Made by a program: the position numbers and the translations under genes. Source: Rhizophagus irregularis (taxonomy: Eukaryota; Glomeromycota; Glomeromycetes; Glomerales; Glomeraceae). Taken from it: a stretch of 64,000 nucleotides of DNA. This document shows positions 1-11,263 of this stretch, in pieces. The notes beneath the pieces were generated by a model. The model was not told where the DNA came from. It saw only the letters and a list, made by a program, of their open reading frames with translations, and made no database searches. The DNA lies in contig NC_089442.1 of the NCBI RefSeq assembly GCF_026210795.1, forward strand, positions 620,001 through 684,000, read 5' to 3'. The stretch's first letter is position 1. Each line of letters begins with the position of its first letter.

Positions 1-645
1 GGACCGAGGAAATATTTGAACTATTCAGATTTGTGGATTTCCATGTGGATTTTAAGTAGAAAAAATTTCCTGAAGAAGGAACTAAGATATTATACACTTC
101 TTAAAAAAAAAAAGGATCGAATAGAAACCTTGCAGAGTTTTCTAAAATATTTTTTAAAAATAAAATAAAACATAGGTTATACTTAAAAATTAAATTATTA
201 TTAGTACCTTTTTTTTAAAAAAAAAAATTTTTCGTAATTAAGTCCGATTTTACTTCGATCCATCTTTTCGTTTAATTTTGCAGAATAATCAAAATAATGT
301 TTTATTGGATTTTTTTTACAAAAAAAACAATTAAATTAGTTACACCTTAATTGTAATTCATTTAGACCGGAAACTACAGCCAAATGCATCAGCATCATTA
401 TTAAACTTATGTGCATCATTATTAAAAAATCTAACTGCATTTAGTTAAATTCGAATGTTAATGTTCTGCGTATAAAACAAGCTCATAAAATCGATTTGTG
501 TTTTGTAAATTTCTTATGAAAATTTACGTGAATTTGTGTAAACTTACATAGGATTACACCAACATCGCAGAGCTACGAATTTTTACATCTAAGATAATTT
601 CCGGTGAAATCATCATTACAAATACTGTAATTCCTTTCTTTGAAC
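1..645. other. Intergenic sequence upstream of kinase A
   Basis: AT-rich with long A and T runs and no supported gene. Positions about 238-300 (starting AAGTCCGATTTTACTTCG) recur in the same orientation at about 3327-3385, and 350-430 recurs inverted at about 3155-3235, so kinase A is bracketed by copies of one small dispersed repeat. Only about 11 bases directly before the ATG (TTTCTTTGAAC) are shared with the upstream region of the inverted copy, kinase B. Confidence 0.5.
238..430. repeat. Dispersed repeat, left flank of kinase A
   Basis: Two pieces (238-300 and 350-430) each match a piece right of kinase A (3327-3385 direct; 3155-3235 inverted). The shared words include TCTTTTCGTTTAATTTTGCA and AATAATGATGC. 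Seen directly by eye; the identity of the element is unknown. Confidence 0.5.
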
Positions 646-2187
646 ATGAGTGAATTTGATGAAATTATATTATGTTCTGATTGTAATCAACCTGAAACTG
701 GGGTTAAATGGTGTCGAAGTTGCAATTCTAAGCGGTTTCGACAAGATTTCAGTAAATGGACTAGTGGAAATAATTTTGTAGATAAGTTTATACAAGACGC
801 TCAATCAAAAGCAAGAAACCATTTGGAAGTTATAGAATGGATTCCATATAATCGTTTAAGGAATATACAATATCTTGCTAAAGGTGGATTTAGTATAATT
901 TATAAGGCCGTTTTGTTAGATGGATTTATCAATAAATGGGATAAAGAAAATAAACAATGGGAGAGATATTATAATGAAATTAAGGATGAAGATTACGAAG
1001 ATGCGAAAAAAGGTAACATTGAGTCACCTCTTAATGAAAATGAAAAACATGGATATAATATTGTATTAAAAAGAATAAATAATTCCTCAAATATCAATGA
1101 TGATTTTTTAAATGAGGTAAATAATTTTATAAATAGATAGATTATTTTATTTATTAATAAATACAAATTAACATATTTATTTTCGTTGATTTAGTTGAAA
1201 AATTATTTGAATTTTGTACGTTCAACAGACAATAATAAACTTCTTTCGATTAAATTACATGGAATTACTCGAGTCCCAGAATCAGATTATATGATTGTAA
1301 TGGAACATATGGAACTTGGTAGTTTAAAATCCAATTTAATGGTAAAAAGATGCAACCCAATTGATAAATATTATAATTTATACTTTATAGCACAATCACT
1401 TTCAAAATTACATAATTGTAATTTGATTCATGGTGATCTCCATAGTGGTAATTTACTTTTGTCAAATAATTTAATTGCTTATATAAGTGATTTTGGATTA
1501 AGTAAACCAGTAGATAAACCTACTAAGCCAAATGTAATTTATGGAGTACTCCCTTATATTGCTCCAGAAGTATTACGTGGTAGACCATATACAAAAGCTG
1601 CGGACATATATTCCTTCGGTATTATTATGTGGGAAATGACTTCTGGAATTCCTGCTTTTAATAAAATGCCTCATGATCTTGATCTTGCCTTAAAGATTTG
1701 TCAAGGATTACGACCAGAACTTGTTGAAGTTCCAAAGATTTTTGATGCTAAAAATGTTCAAAAAAAATATGAAGACACAGAAGCTGAATACATAGAATTG
1801 ATGAAAAAATGTTGGGATTCTAATCCCGATAAAAGACCGAAAGCTGAAAAATTATATGAAAATTTTCGTAAATGGTTTGGAATTATTCCTAATACATCCA
1901 TACCAGGTTAATATTAAAATCATTTTAAGAATAATATGTTTGTTAATTTGTTAATAATTTATTTTCTTTTTTTCTATTATAGAAAATGAAACTTTTATCG
2001 AAAATCATCCATCATCTTGTTATACGAGTAGAAAAATTGATTATGCTGAAAAGTTAAATGAAATTTTAGATCAAGAAGAAAATTTAGGTAATTATTTTCT
2101 ACAATTTTTTTTTTTTGGTTTTTCTATCAAAAAATAAATTTTTACTTTAAAATGTATATATGTGTAGAAAGCTGTAGGATTTTCTAA
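646..2187 (+). CDS. TKL-type protein kinase with N-terminal zinc ribbon (kinase A)
   Basis: Four exons, 646-1116, 1195-1906, 1983-2087 and 2168-2187, give a 435-residue protein; all introns are GT..AG and 76-80 bp. Residues 10-26 form a C-x2-C..WC-x2-C zinc ribbon. The glycine-rich loop (KGGFSIIYKA) lies near 79-88 and the VAIK-like lysine (IVLK) near 143, with a charged insert between them. Exon 2 holds the C-lobe: HGDLHSGN catalytic loop (the Arg of HRD is Gly), DFGLSK, an APE motif and a C-terminal lobe ending CWDSNPDKRP. Exon 3 carries the family tail HPSSCYTSR; exon 4 encodes only five residues (ESCRIF-like end) and the stop. The ATG at 646 was chosen because an upstream in-frame codon is TTG. 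A near copy lies inverted at 12319-14023. Phosphotransfer to Ser/Thr/Tyr is inferred from family. Confidence 0.85.
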
Positions 2188-2638
2188 TTAAGATACACGG
2201 TAAGTAAGAATGTACTACTATTTCTAACCTTATTTTTATAAAATTTAAATAAAGAAAATTCTATCGAAAATTGTATATAGATCGACAAACATTGAATTGG
2301 TAAAGAAATCTATTTTAAGGAAATGTTTGGCTATTGAAGGTAATCATTCAAGTAGATAAAGTTTCAAAAGTCTTTGTAATTTTTTGCGCAGATCCTCGTG
2401 AATTTCGGACAAGAAAAATCTATTTCTTACATTATGCAGTGGACGAACTTTATTTTTGTAAATCAAGCCACTGGCGCTCAACGCCATAATATATTCGAAG
2501 TATATATTGCAGAATTAAATATTGCAATGTGGAATATAATTATTATATTGATAGAATCAGCTTAGCTAATCTACTAATAATATAGAATAATACTGTAAGT
2601 TAAAGTAACAAATAAAAAATACATACTTTTCTCTTTTT

Positions 2639-2869
2639 TTGCTTATTGAAATTAAAGATATAAAACAATACAATATCTTTCATTTTTATGTACTGATGCC
2701 CGATACCAGTCGGATTCTATTTTCCATTTTGTCGACATTCCTAATATTCAAGCATCCCATATTAACTGGCAATATTGTTTTAACGCTACAAAGGGCGTAT
2801 TACCAAGAAAATATAGTTTCATATATAATAAATACATACCCGGGTTTGGATCAGGACGAGAACTTTTAA
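2639..2869 (+). pseudogene. Decayed relative of the small two-exon gene at 10801-11263
   Basis: The stretch encodes SRILFSI followed by a region in shifted frames and then LQRAYYQEN, which matches KLYSIF...ALKRAYHQEN of the small gene at 10801-11263. The match jumps between frames (an FHFVDIPNIQ stretch sits in another frame), there is no ATG start, and no first exon was found. I infer a broken paralog; function unknown. Confidence 0.4.
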
Positions 2870-3154
2870 AGAATATAGTTGATTAAATTATTTACATAAA
2901 AAGAATTGCAAAAAGATTGTAGTAGATTTGCCTTTGAAATTGTGAGTTTTAATAATTCTCCTACGTGTTGTGTCGTTGTGATGCAAAAGCGCAATATTTC
3001 TTACGCCTTAAAGTTCTTTTTTCTAAAATTTAAAATATGTATGCAATATGTACAGTAAATTCCAATAAAAAGTTCTTATTTACAAATTCGATTTTATGAG
3101 GTTCTTAGAACTTGTTTATTAAAGTTTGAAAACATTCGAATTTTAACTAAGGTT

Positions 3155-3385
3155 TTTTTTTAATAATGATGCATCCATCATGCAAGTTTAATAATGATGC
3201 TGCGGTTTGGCTAAATGAATTACAATTACAACAATTACAAATAAGAGACCGGGTTAAACTCTATGCAGGCGTAAGACAGAATGAGAACTAACTTAAATTC
3301 TTTTGCAGAAATAAAACTTAATTTTTTAAGTCCGATTTTACTTTGATTCTTCTTTTCGTTTAATTTTGCAGAATAATCAATATAA
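3155..3385. repeat. Dispersed repeat, right flank of kinase A
   Basis: 3327-3385 repeats 238-300 in direct orientation; 3155-3235 is the inverse of 350-430. See the left-flank entry. Confidence 0.5.
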
Positions 3386-3719
3386 TAAGAAAATGATGTT
3401 AAGTTTTTTTTTCGTAATTAAGTATATATTTTATTAGGTCTAGCTACAGTATCTTCAAATTGTAAATTTATAACCTCCGAATAACCGGAAATTATTCAGA
3501 TTATACTTACTGACAATCAAATTTGTAATATTTTTTTTTTCGATTTTTTTTTTTTAAAGAAATGTATAGACGAGCTTCGAAACATGAATTCCTCAATTAT
3601 CATTTTAAAGAAATTATATTATTTGAATTTATATACTGTATAAGATTATTTTATTTTTTATATAAAATCACATTAAAATAAAAGAAATCATCAAATTTTA
3701 ATTTAAGATACCACATCTT

Positions 3720-5230
3720 TTTACTAAATAATATAGGAAATTTTGCTTATCTACCCGCCTCATACATCACTTCTTTAATTCCTCTAATAAATCTCTACCA
3801 CTTTTTGTACACCAAAGTATATTATATCTATTATGCTATCTAATCGTTAATATATTATAAATTGCTAACTATTTAACTCATTTTAAATATTTTTTTCCCC
3901 TAGTTGAAGCGCTAAAATTATACTTCCAAGATAAAAATGTGATATTTTGAATTCATTACATATTATCCCTATTAATCATTAAATCTACAAGGAAATTCTA
4001 TCTTTAAACATATTTACCAATCACTTGTTTAAATCTTTTAGTTCATTTATTCAAAGTATTTTCCACTTGGTATCCATTCATGACATAGCGTGGAATTAAA
4101 AAATGTTTGGAGTAAATTAATAAAAAAATTATCGTGGTTTTCTTTCTACCTTGGTTAAAATGGGTTTCAGTTGCAAGGTCAGTTCAATTTTTATTTTTGT
4201 TGGCGAGTTGGAAAATCTGGCAGGAATTATAGGAATATAAGTTATATGTAAAAAATAAGAGAAGTTATATAAATAAAAATGATATTAAATGAGTTAAATG
4301 ATTGAGTTAAATGATAGAATTTAAACAATTTTTTAAGAAAAAATTAGCATCATAAAATAAACATCTTACTTATGCTCATATAGATGAATCTATTAAACTA
4401 AGAAAGTTCAGCCAACATCTTGCTCTCACTCTTCATCCAACCTATTCGTTAGTGGGAACGGTCTCAGCTTGCTTGTCAGGTAAATCAAATAGATCCGATC
4501 TGAAAAATCGGACGACGGATTCGTCCTCGGATGAGGCGAATGATGATAATTTGAAAAATAATAATATTTTACGATTAAGATCATCATAATCCGTTTCATA
4601 TCAATCTTAAGGTGTAAATATTAAGTATACCAGCTCTATGATCAATAAATATTTTAATTAGCAACTCACTTTTCGTATATCTCCATTATTATATTCTTTT
4701 TAATATACTCATTCAAGCTTACCGTTCTACGATTATTTCTTAGATCTATTCAACCCCAAATATTAGTCACCGCATTGTATAAATTGTTAATTACTCATAT
4801 ATCACGTTGATTTTTTTTCCTGATATAGGACGTAAACTCTACCGTCGTATTAGATTTGGTTGCCACGAAAGAGGGACAACAATATATAATAACTGATTAT
4901 AATAAATTTCAGTCTAAGTGCACCTAATGAACATTAAATTGAAATTTTTTAATTCTCAAAATCGGAAAATTAATTATTAAATATATTATATTAAATATCC
5001 TTGCCTGTGTGGAATCAAGCCCACTTTGTGGAAAGACACTGGAGAGGACTGCAATGGAACAACGATGGAATATATTTTTAATTTCTTGAGAGATATACAG
5101 ACCGCTTTTTGAAGCCGCCTGCAGTATTATGTTAATTAACATATTAATTATGAATTAAAAGATAATGTAATCAGTTTCATTAACCGTTACGAACCTTGAT
5201 AAATATTGGCACGGTCGTTTTCATTTTTCT
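3720..5230 (+). pseudogene. Decayed multi-exon gene, left arm of a tail-to-tail inverted pair
   Basis: This arm is the inverted counterpart of 6010-7330. Coding-like pieces read on the plus strand: a stretch around 4375-4590 with FSQHLALTLHPTYSLVG, then a Ser/Asp/Asn-rich run, and a stretch around 5020-5130 with NGTTMEYIFNFLRDIQ interrupted by a stop. The other arm has the same pieces on the minus strand, with substitutions, so a protein-coding ancestor is likely. Many stops and frameshifts show it is not functional. I do not recognise the protein family. Confidence 0.5.
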
Positions 5231-5316
5231 CACCAAAATATACGCCATCAGAATTCTTTCACTGATTGATACTATGGGATATTAACAAAGTAGAATTAAG
5301 GATATTTTTATCACCG

Positions 5317-5649
5317 TTATTTTTTGATATTTTCACGTCTGATTATGCTGATAATGTTGTTTGCAATTCTCTTATTGGTTTTCTTTATATTAGTACTAGA
5401 TGTTTGAGAATACTTTTCCATATGCACAGCATTCATGTTTATTAGATTATATAGAATAAATTGAGTAAAAGCTCTCAAAATAAAGAAAAGGGAAAAGACG
5501 TCGAAACATAATATGATGGAAGCATTAGAGAAGGCATATTGGGTAATATGAATGTGTTTAGCGCGTTTCAAATTAAAAGCCAAAGCGAGAATAGCATTAA
5601 TCGCGCTAAAAAAATAACTTTTTGATGGTTTGGTGATTTTGGTAATCAC
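5317..5649 (-). CDS. Hypothetical ORF, 110 residues, in the spacer of the inverted pair
   Basis: An uninterrupted ATG-started frame lies between the two arms of the inverted duplication. It has one hydrophobic stretch (about residues 45-66, SIILCFDVFSLFFILRAF) and a basic, Asn/Lys-rich tail. It matches nothing I know. It could be a terminal exon of the right-arm gene, since both are on the minus strand, or a chance ORF. Confidence 0.25.
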   Translation of the reverse strand: MITKITKPSKSYFFSAINAILALAFNLKRAKHIHITQYAFSNASIILCFDVFSLFFILRAFTQFILYNLINMNAVHMEKYSQTSSTNIKKTNKRIANNIISIIRRENIKK

Positions 5650-6009
5650 ACAATGCTATTTTAACTATTTTTTAGCAATGATATCATTGTGTTACATTCT
5701 AGATCAATTAGGATATCGATCTCTTTTTCACGTTCATCACCACGTTCTCATAACCACATTACTGACAGGTTTTAAAGCTCAATTAGTTTATTGAAGGTAT
5801 AATAGTAATGTACTCGTGGTGGTGTTGAAAATAAAATTAATACATTATTCTTTAAATGATATCTATTTTTCTATTTTTCAAATTCTGATTTTTTAAAAAA
5901 AGACAACTAAAAAGCCTTAAATACAATGTAGTCTCCTAATTTATTAAAGAGTCGAATAAAATATCCTCTTTGCGTTTATTTTTGCGCTGTTTAGATGTAA
6001 AATAATTCT

Positions 6010-7330
6010 GCGATATGTATTTCGGTGAAAAAACAAAAACGACTGTCAGTATTTTTATCAAGGTTTGTAATGGTTAATGAAATTTATTATATTATCTGTT
6101 TTCTTAATTTTTCTTAATTTATAATTATAAACATGATATTGTAGGCCTTCAAAAGGCTGATACTGTATATTCTTGAGAAACTCAAAGATATACTTTACTG
6201 TTGTTCCATTACTCAGACAGGGATATTTTAAAATAAAGTATTTAATATTTAAATTGTTTATTAGGTACACTTCGACCTGAAATTCCTTATAACTAGTTAT
6301 ACATCATGACCCCTCTTTTGCAGCAACTATATTTAATAATTTATCATTTGACGGTAGAAGTTTACGTCCTACATCAGGAAAAATAGTCAACGTGATTTAT
6401 AGAAATTTATACGGCTTTGTAGTTGCAATAATTGGAATAAATCTATGAAATAATCGTAGAATGGTAAGTTTGAATGAATGTATTGAAAATAATATGTGGA
6501 TTGCTAATTAAAATATTTCTTGATTATAGAGCTGGTATATTTGATAATGTACCTTAAAATTGATCGAATGAAGCGGATCATGTTATTTTAAAATTTTTTC
6601 AAATTATTACTATTCGTCTCATCTAAGGATGAATCCGTCATCCGATCCGTCATATCGGTTCTATTTGAGACCCGTTCTTGCTAACGAATAGGTTGAATGA
6701 GGAATGAGAGCAAGATGTTGGCTGTATCTTTCTAATTCAATATATCCATCTATATGTCATATTTGATGATCATGTATAACATAAGCATAAGTATGATGTT
6801 TGTTTTTATTCAAAAAATTTTCTTTCTTAAAAAACTATTTAAATATTATTATTTAACTCAATTTTTTTTTATAATATTTCTTATTTACACATACAACGTC
6901 CTTTTTGGATAGATTCCTCGACTTTTATGTGGAAAAATGCTTTGAACCAATGTACCAAAAGATTTGAAAAAGAGATTGTAAATAAATTTAAAGATAGAAT
7001 CTTTCGTTGATTTGATGATCAATAGGGATAATAGGTAATTAATTCAAAATAATTCAAAATAAAAAAAATTTTTGATCTTGAATGTGAAATTTTATCGCTT
7101 CAATTAGGAAAAGTATTCAATGAGCCAAATGGTTAATGGTTTTGTAATATATTAATTTAATTTATCAATATTAAAGGAAAGACGATAAGAAAATAATAGA
7201 TGTATGTATTTTACGTAAATTGATGTTCAAGGAGTGTTAGAAGAACCGGAGAAGCCTTAGGTGGTGATGTATAAGGTTGTTAGATGATGCATCATGAGCA
7301 AAAATTCCTGTATTATTTTAATAAAAGGTA
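6010..7330 (-). pseudogene. Decayed multi-exon gene, right arm of a tail-to-tail inverted pair
   Basis: Minus-strand copy of the sequence at 3720-5230. The best preserved exon (about 6058-6385) reads DVGRKLLPSNDKLLNIVAAK, then a stop, then a frame containing CLSNGTTVKYIFEFLKNIQ and GLQYHVYNYKLRK, ending near 6058. The piece around 6670-6740 encodes YSQHLALIPHSTYSLA, matching FSQHLALTLHPTYSLVG of the other arm. In-frame stops mark it as a pseudogene. Family not recognised. Confidence 0.5.
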
Positions 7331-7879
7331 TGATAACTTGGATTTAAATACGAAATATTATTGCTTAGTTCATTTAGAATTTTCATTGATGTTAGTAAAC
7401 TAAGTAACTTTCCTAAAAGATCCTAAAATATCACAAATACGCGGTAAGGGATAGGTGTCAGCTTTTGTCATATCAATACGTTCTTCCTTTATTTACAGTA
7501 TACAATAAAGGAATAATCGTATATACAAATAATATTGCATCACCAAACTTTAATTTTAATAAAATATTTTTATTCACATGAAGAAATTTTTTGGGTATTT
7601 AAAATGATATTTGAAGAATTCATGTCATGATGCTAAATTAATTTAAAGATTTTTAAAGATCTTTTCTATAAACTTAATAATTATAAAAGTAAAAATTATT
7701 GCCGATGGTTGAAATTTATGATGGGAATATTAAGATATAATAATAGTCTGAACGATAAACGAGATACTTTCGTTTAATTATGAAGAATAGTAATAATGAA
7801 TGATAGATTTTATTTTCTGTAAAATAATGTTTTAACAAATTTTTAAGTTAATCAGATTTTCTTACACAACTTTTTACGG

Positions 7880-8076
7880 TAATGTACGATCCGATTTGAA
7901 ACCATCCGGATTGGATCCGGATGAAGATACGAATGATTCGTAATTTGCTATTCTGTATATAAATCCGGATCCATCCGTTTGATTAGTACTATTTTATAGT
8001 AACGGATCCATTCGGATGGTCCATTATTTACGGACCGGATTAAACGGATGACGAATCCATCCGGATCGTAACACTA
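7880..8076. mobile_element. Small TIR element rich in ATCCGGAT words
   Basis: 197 bp with ends TAATGTACGATCCG and (reverse complement of the right end) TAGTGTTACGATCCG. The interior repeats GGATCCGGAT and ATCCATCCGGAT words. The termini resemble the element at 19907-20120 (TAGTGTTTTGATCCGG). No clear target duplication is visible here. No coding capacity, so non-autonomous. Confidence 0.6.
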
Positions 8077-9218
8077 CGGCCTCTTACTTAGTCCAAAGTA
8101 TATAAAATTTCTCTCTCTAAATGCACACCATTTCTAAATGCACATTTTTTCAAATTTTCATTATGGACCCGGGGGTACAGTTGACTGTGTATGTATATTT
8201 TTTTATCACTTACTTTATTTAGTTATATTCCATATTTTTAAATATTTTTTGTTTATATAACTTCTTAAATATTTTATTTATATTAAATTTCCGCGCAAAC
8301 TAAAGCTGTTAAAACTATCTTGCCTTTTTCGAATTTACCCTAGCATTTAGTTTTATTTTTATTTTGGACAGGAAAAGCCGTAGAAAAGAAAGTATTAGAA
8401 ATATTATTAAATATAACTATAAAACTGTAAACGATTGTAGATATGGCAGACAAAATCAGCATTTAATCTAGCATTTTGCGAAAAATGACTTTAATTTTGA
8501 ACTTTTGAAAAGCCTCAAGAATTTTTTTTTTTTTGCGGTTAAAGAGTACAGATTACGAATTTCTATATTATTGTCGTTGTGTGATTTTTTTTTTATTTTA
8601 CATTATAAAATAATTATTTGTTAAATTCTAATTTATACTTACGGTTAAAATGGTGTTTGACTATGTTTTTTCAAAAGTTATCATATTGGGCCTTGAACAA
8701 AAATTTTCAAAATTATGGGTAAAATGTGGTTTAGTGCCATGCTTAGAAGGCATCCAATGACTTTTTATTGAACTAATAAGTAAGAGGGTGCACTTAGAGA
8801 AAAATTATATAATGCATGCACTTAAAGTGAGCGCGCTTAGAATACATATATTTTGCTATTATAAATTCTTGTAACAACTCTTTCTAGTGATAACGACAAT
8901 CAAATTTATTTAATTAAGATACAGTATATTATTCAAATTTTTTTTTTTTTAAAACAGTAACGCGTTTATTAATTATGAACAAATGATTACATAATATAAT
9001 ATAACACCTAGAAGAAAGTAGACAGACAATCATACTAACCTCTATAACTGAGTTCAATCTCAATAAATCTAATGTAAAAGAGCACTACTAATCTAAAAAA
9101 ATTATTTTCTAAATTTTTTTTTTGATTTTTTAATATTTTCCTATGTTTTCTGTATTTTCTAAACATTTCATTAAACAAAAACTAAAAACAAACTACCACG
9201 ATATTATTATTCAAAACT
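8077..9218. other. Intergenic region
   Basis: AT-rich. 8100-8160 and 8790-8855 share loosely inverted CTCTAAATGCAC-like words, which could be ends of an old element. The right part (8940-9210) is a repeat tail that recurs at 23165 and 29560. No gene is supported. Confidence 0.3.
8940..9210 (-). repeat. Repeat 3' tail with terminal poly-A, copy 1
   Basis: Read on the minus strand the copy ends in AATAAACGCGTTACTG followed by TTTTAAAAAAAAAAAA. The same end, with the same preceding CTAGGTGTT and TTGAACTTAGTTATAG-like words, occurs at 23165-23420 and more weakly at 29560-29720. A constant 3' end with an A-tail suggests a retroposed element (SINE or LINE 3' end); that is inference. It lies directly downstream of the ORF at 9219-9701, which may therefore use it as a 3' UTR. 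Confidence 0.5.
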
Positions 9219-9701
9219 TTAACCTTGGAAGTTATTATATTCGGGTTGTTGATAATATTGCAAATTATCCGTATTAACAATAATTTCAAATCCAGGAATT
9301 TCGAATTTATAATGATTTACTTGTGGCTGAGAGGAATCGAAAGTCGTCGAATTTGGTAAGCAAACAAAATGATTTGAAGCTGGTTGTCCACCTTGGATGT
9401 TATTATATCCAAGTTGTTGATGATATTGCAAATTATCCGTATTCATGTTATTTACAGGATTTATGTGGCTATTACTAACGAAATTTTCGTTAATATAGTT
9501 TTGATTTTGATTTACTAATTGTGTTGCAACTGGAGAGTAAGAATTCACATAAGATTGATGTTGCGTATTCAAATTGTTTAAATTCATAACTTGGTTAGAC
9601 TTTGGTATAACAATAATTTCAAATCCAGGAATTTCGAATTTATAAATCGTCGAATTTGGTAAGTTAACAATATGACTAGAAAAATTTAGATTTTGATCCA
9701 T
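9219..9701 (-). CDS. Asn/Gln-rich protein with internal repeats, 160 residues
   Basis: Single uninterrupted frame, ATG at 9701. The sequence is low in complexity and rich in Asn, Gln, Tyr and Ser. Three short motifs occur twice each: YKFEIPGFEIIV (about residues 20-31 and 130-141), LPNST (15 and 115) and NTDNLQYHQQ/NTDNLQYYQQ (87 and 143). The repeat arrangement implies an internal duplication. No transmembrane segment or signal peptide. I do not know its function. Its 3' flank is a dispersed repeat tail. Confidence 0.55.
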   Translation of the reverse strand: MDQNLNFSSHIVNLPNSTIYKFEIPGFEIIVIPKSNQVMNLNNLNTQHQSYVNSYSPVATQLVNQNQNYINENFVSNSHINPVNNMNTDNLQYHQQLGYNNIQGGQPASNHFVCLPNSTTFDSSQPQVNHYKFEIPGFEIIVNTDNLQYYQQPEYNNFQG

Positions 9702-10800
9702 TTTGAAAGATTTATTTTAATATTTGGATTGGTTCACTTCTCGTAAGAAAGGAATTATCTTTTTTTTTAAAAAAAAATCAAATTCGCTTTTTTTTTTGAG
9801 TTATTTATAAACTTTTTTTAGGTCTTCTTTTTAGAATCTTTTCTACATAGAAAAAGGTTGGTATTTGTATTTTAAAGTATAGAATCAAATCTTTCCGTGG
9901 CCAGGTAGTGGAACGACCGCAACGCCACAGCCACAATAAGAATATTTAAAAAATAACTCATTCAATACTTTATTAAATTAATAAAATACTGTCTTTAAAG
10001 AAAATAATTTGTAATATATTATTGTAAAAAATTCAGATTACTTCATAAAATACTTGATAAAAATTTATAATGTTGCACTATTGCTATAAGCCTTATTTTA
10101 GATAATTGATTGGTTTGTTAACAAATTGCACAATTGCCTAATGCATAATAATCTGCAAGTGGGCGATGTAGCTTATTATTAAAAAAAAGTGATTCTAATT
10201 ATTAAAATATCTCTGTAATTATTTAACAACGTCATTTTGCAGATTTTAACAATAAGGATGAGTAGCGTAACCTAACACAGTTAAGTGGATTTTTTTTTAA
10301 CAATTAGCAAATCTAACACAGGTTAAGTGGATTTTTTTTAACAATTAGCAAATAAACAAACTTAAGCCATATCCGGCAGTTAATTATTGTTAAAAAAAGT
10401 GTACGAATATTGGCGGAAAAAATGCACTAGAGATGGATAACCCGAAATATATTATGTAGTGATATAAGAAGAAATATAAAGATAGAGAAAGAATGTTTTG
10501 GTAAGAGCCTCACAGTTGTATCTAATATATCTAATATATAGTGCACTAAAAGTAGTTTTATATAATGTAATCGATGTATTCGTCTTTTTAGTTCCTTATT
10601 TTACGATCAATAAAGCGTTAAGTTATATATATATATTTTTTTTTAATAATGAAATTGCAATCTTCAAATTTTTCAAACTTATTTTCTGCGTATAAAAACA
10701 AGTAAATATTAAGAACCTTGTAAATTTTATTTCCTAATCTAATATAAGACGATGTTATTACGGTAAAATACTTTTGATATATGCGAAAGTATTGTCTATA
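9702..10800. other. Intergenic region with a short tandem duplication
   Basis: No gene is supported. Apart from a 41-bp tandem duplication at 10271-10352 the stretch is plain AT-rich sequence. Confidence 0.4.
10271..10352. repeat. 41-bp tandem duplication
   Basis: CTAACACAG(G)TTAAGTGGA, a T run and ACAATTAGCAAAT occur twice, starting at 10272 and 10312, differing by one or two bases. Confidence 0.8.
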
Positions 10801-11263
10801 TTAAAAAACATTAAAAATTTCATTAATATCGAAGGTATTTTCCTTCTCAGCTACCACAACGTACACTCTTCCAAATGAATCTGTATTCTCTTGGTGATAC
10901 GCTCTTTTTAGTGCTGACGTAATGTTAACGATTATTTGGTGATCGTCGAAGCGAAAAATGGAATATAACTTATTTTGACCACTAGTGGGTAAAAGGAAAC
11001 AGTTTCTAGAGCTACGAATGACTGATCAAAGAAAAGTTATACATATATACAAAAAAAAAAAATTAGAGATCCGATAGAATATAGAGTTGTTCTTACAATA
11101 ATTTATACATACTAGTTATAACCGTGAATTTCTGAATACTCCTTTGCCGAAGCCTTTTCTTATCCCATTCAACAATAAGTAATGGTGAACCTCTAAATTT
11201 TGAAGCCCACTCGAAAATAAATTTTTTTGTGTCCGTATTGAAATTTTTTAGTTTGTCTGTCAT
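10801..11263 (-). CDS. Small two-exon gene, 123-residue protein of unknown function
   Basis: Exon 1 is 11113-11263 (ATG at 11263), exon 2 is 10801-11021; the 91-bp intron starts GTATGT and ends GATCAG. The joined frame is open for 372 bp. Exon 1 encodes a start MTDKLKNFNTDTKKFIFEWA followed by LLIVEWDKKRLRQR; exon 2 encodes SGQNKLYSIFRFDDHQIIVN, ALKRAYHQEN and VYVVVAEKENTFDINEIF. The amino-acid composition looks like a folded soluble domain with no membrane segment. The exon 2 core recurs in decayed form at 2639-2869, which supports it being a true protein family. Function not recognised. Confidence 0.6.

Larger units (their letters stand above)
2188..3719. other. Intergenic sequence with remnant and repeat
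   Basis: Holds a decayed relative of the small gene at 10801-11263 (see 2639-2869) and the right-hand copy of the dispersed repeat that also lies left of kinase A (3155-3385). Nothing else is supported. Confidence 0.4.

Noticed and set aside
10498..10695. Open frame of 65 codons
   Set aside because: No ATG start, AT-driven composition, no recognisable features.
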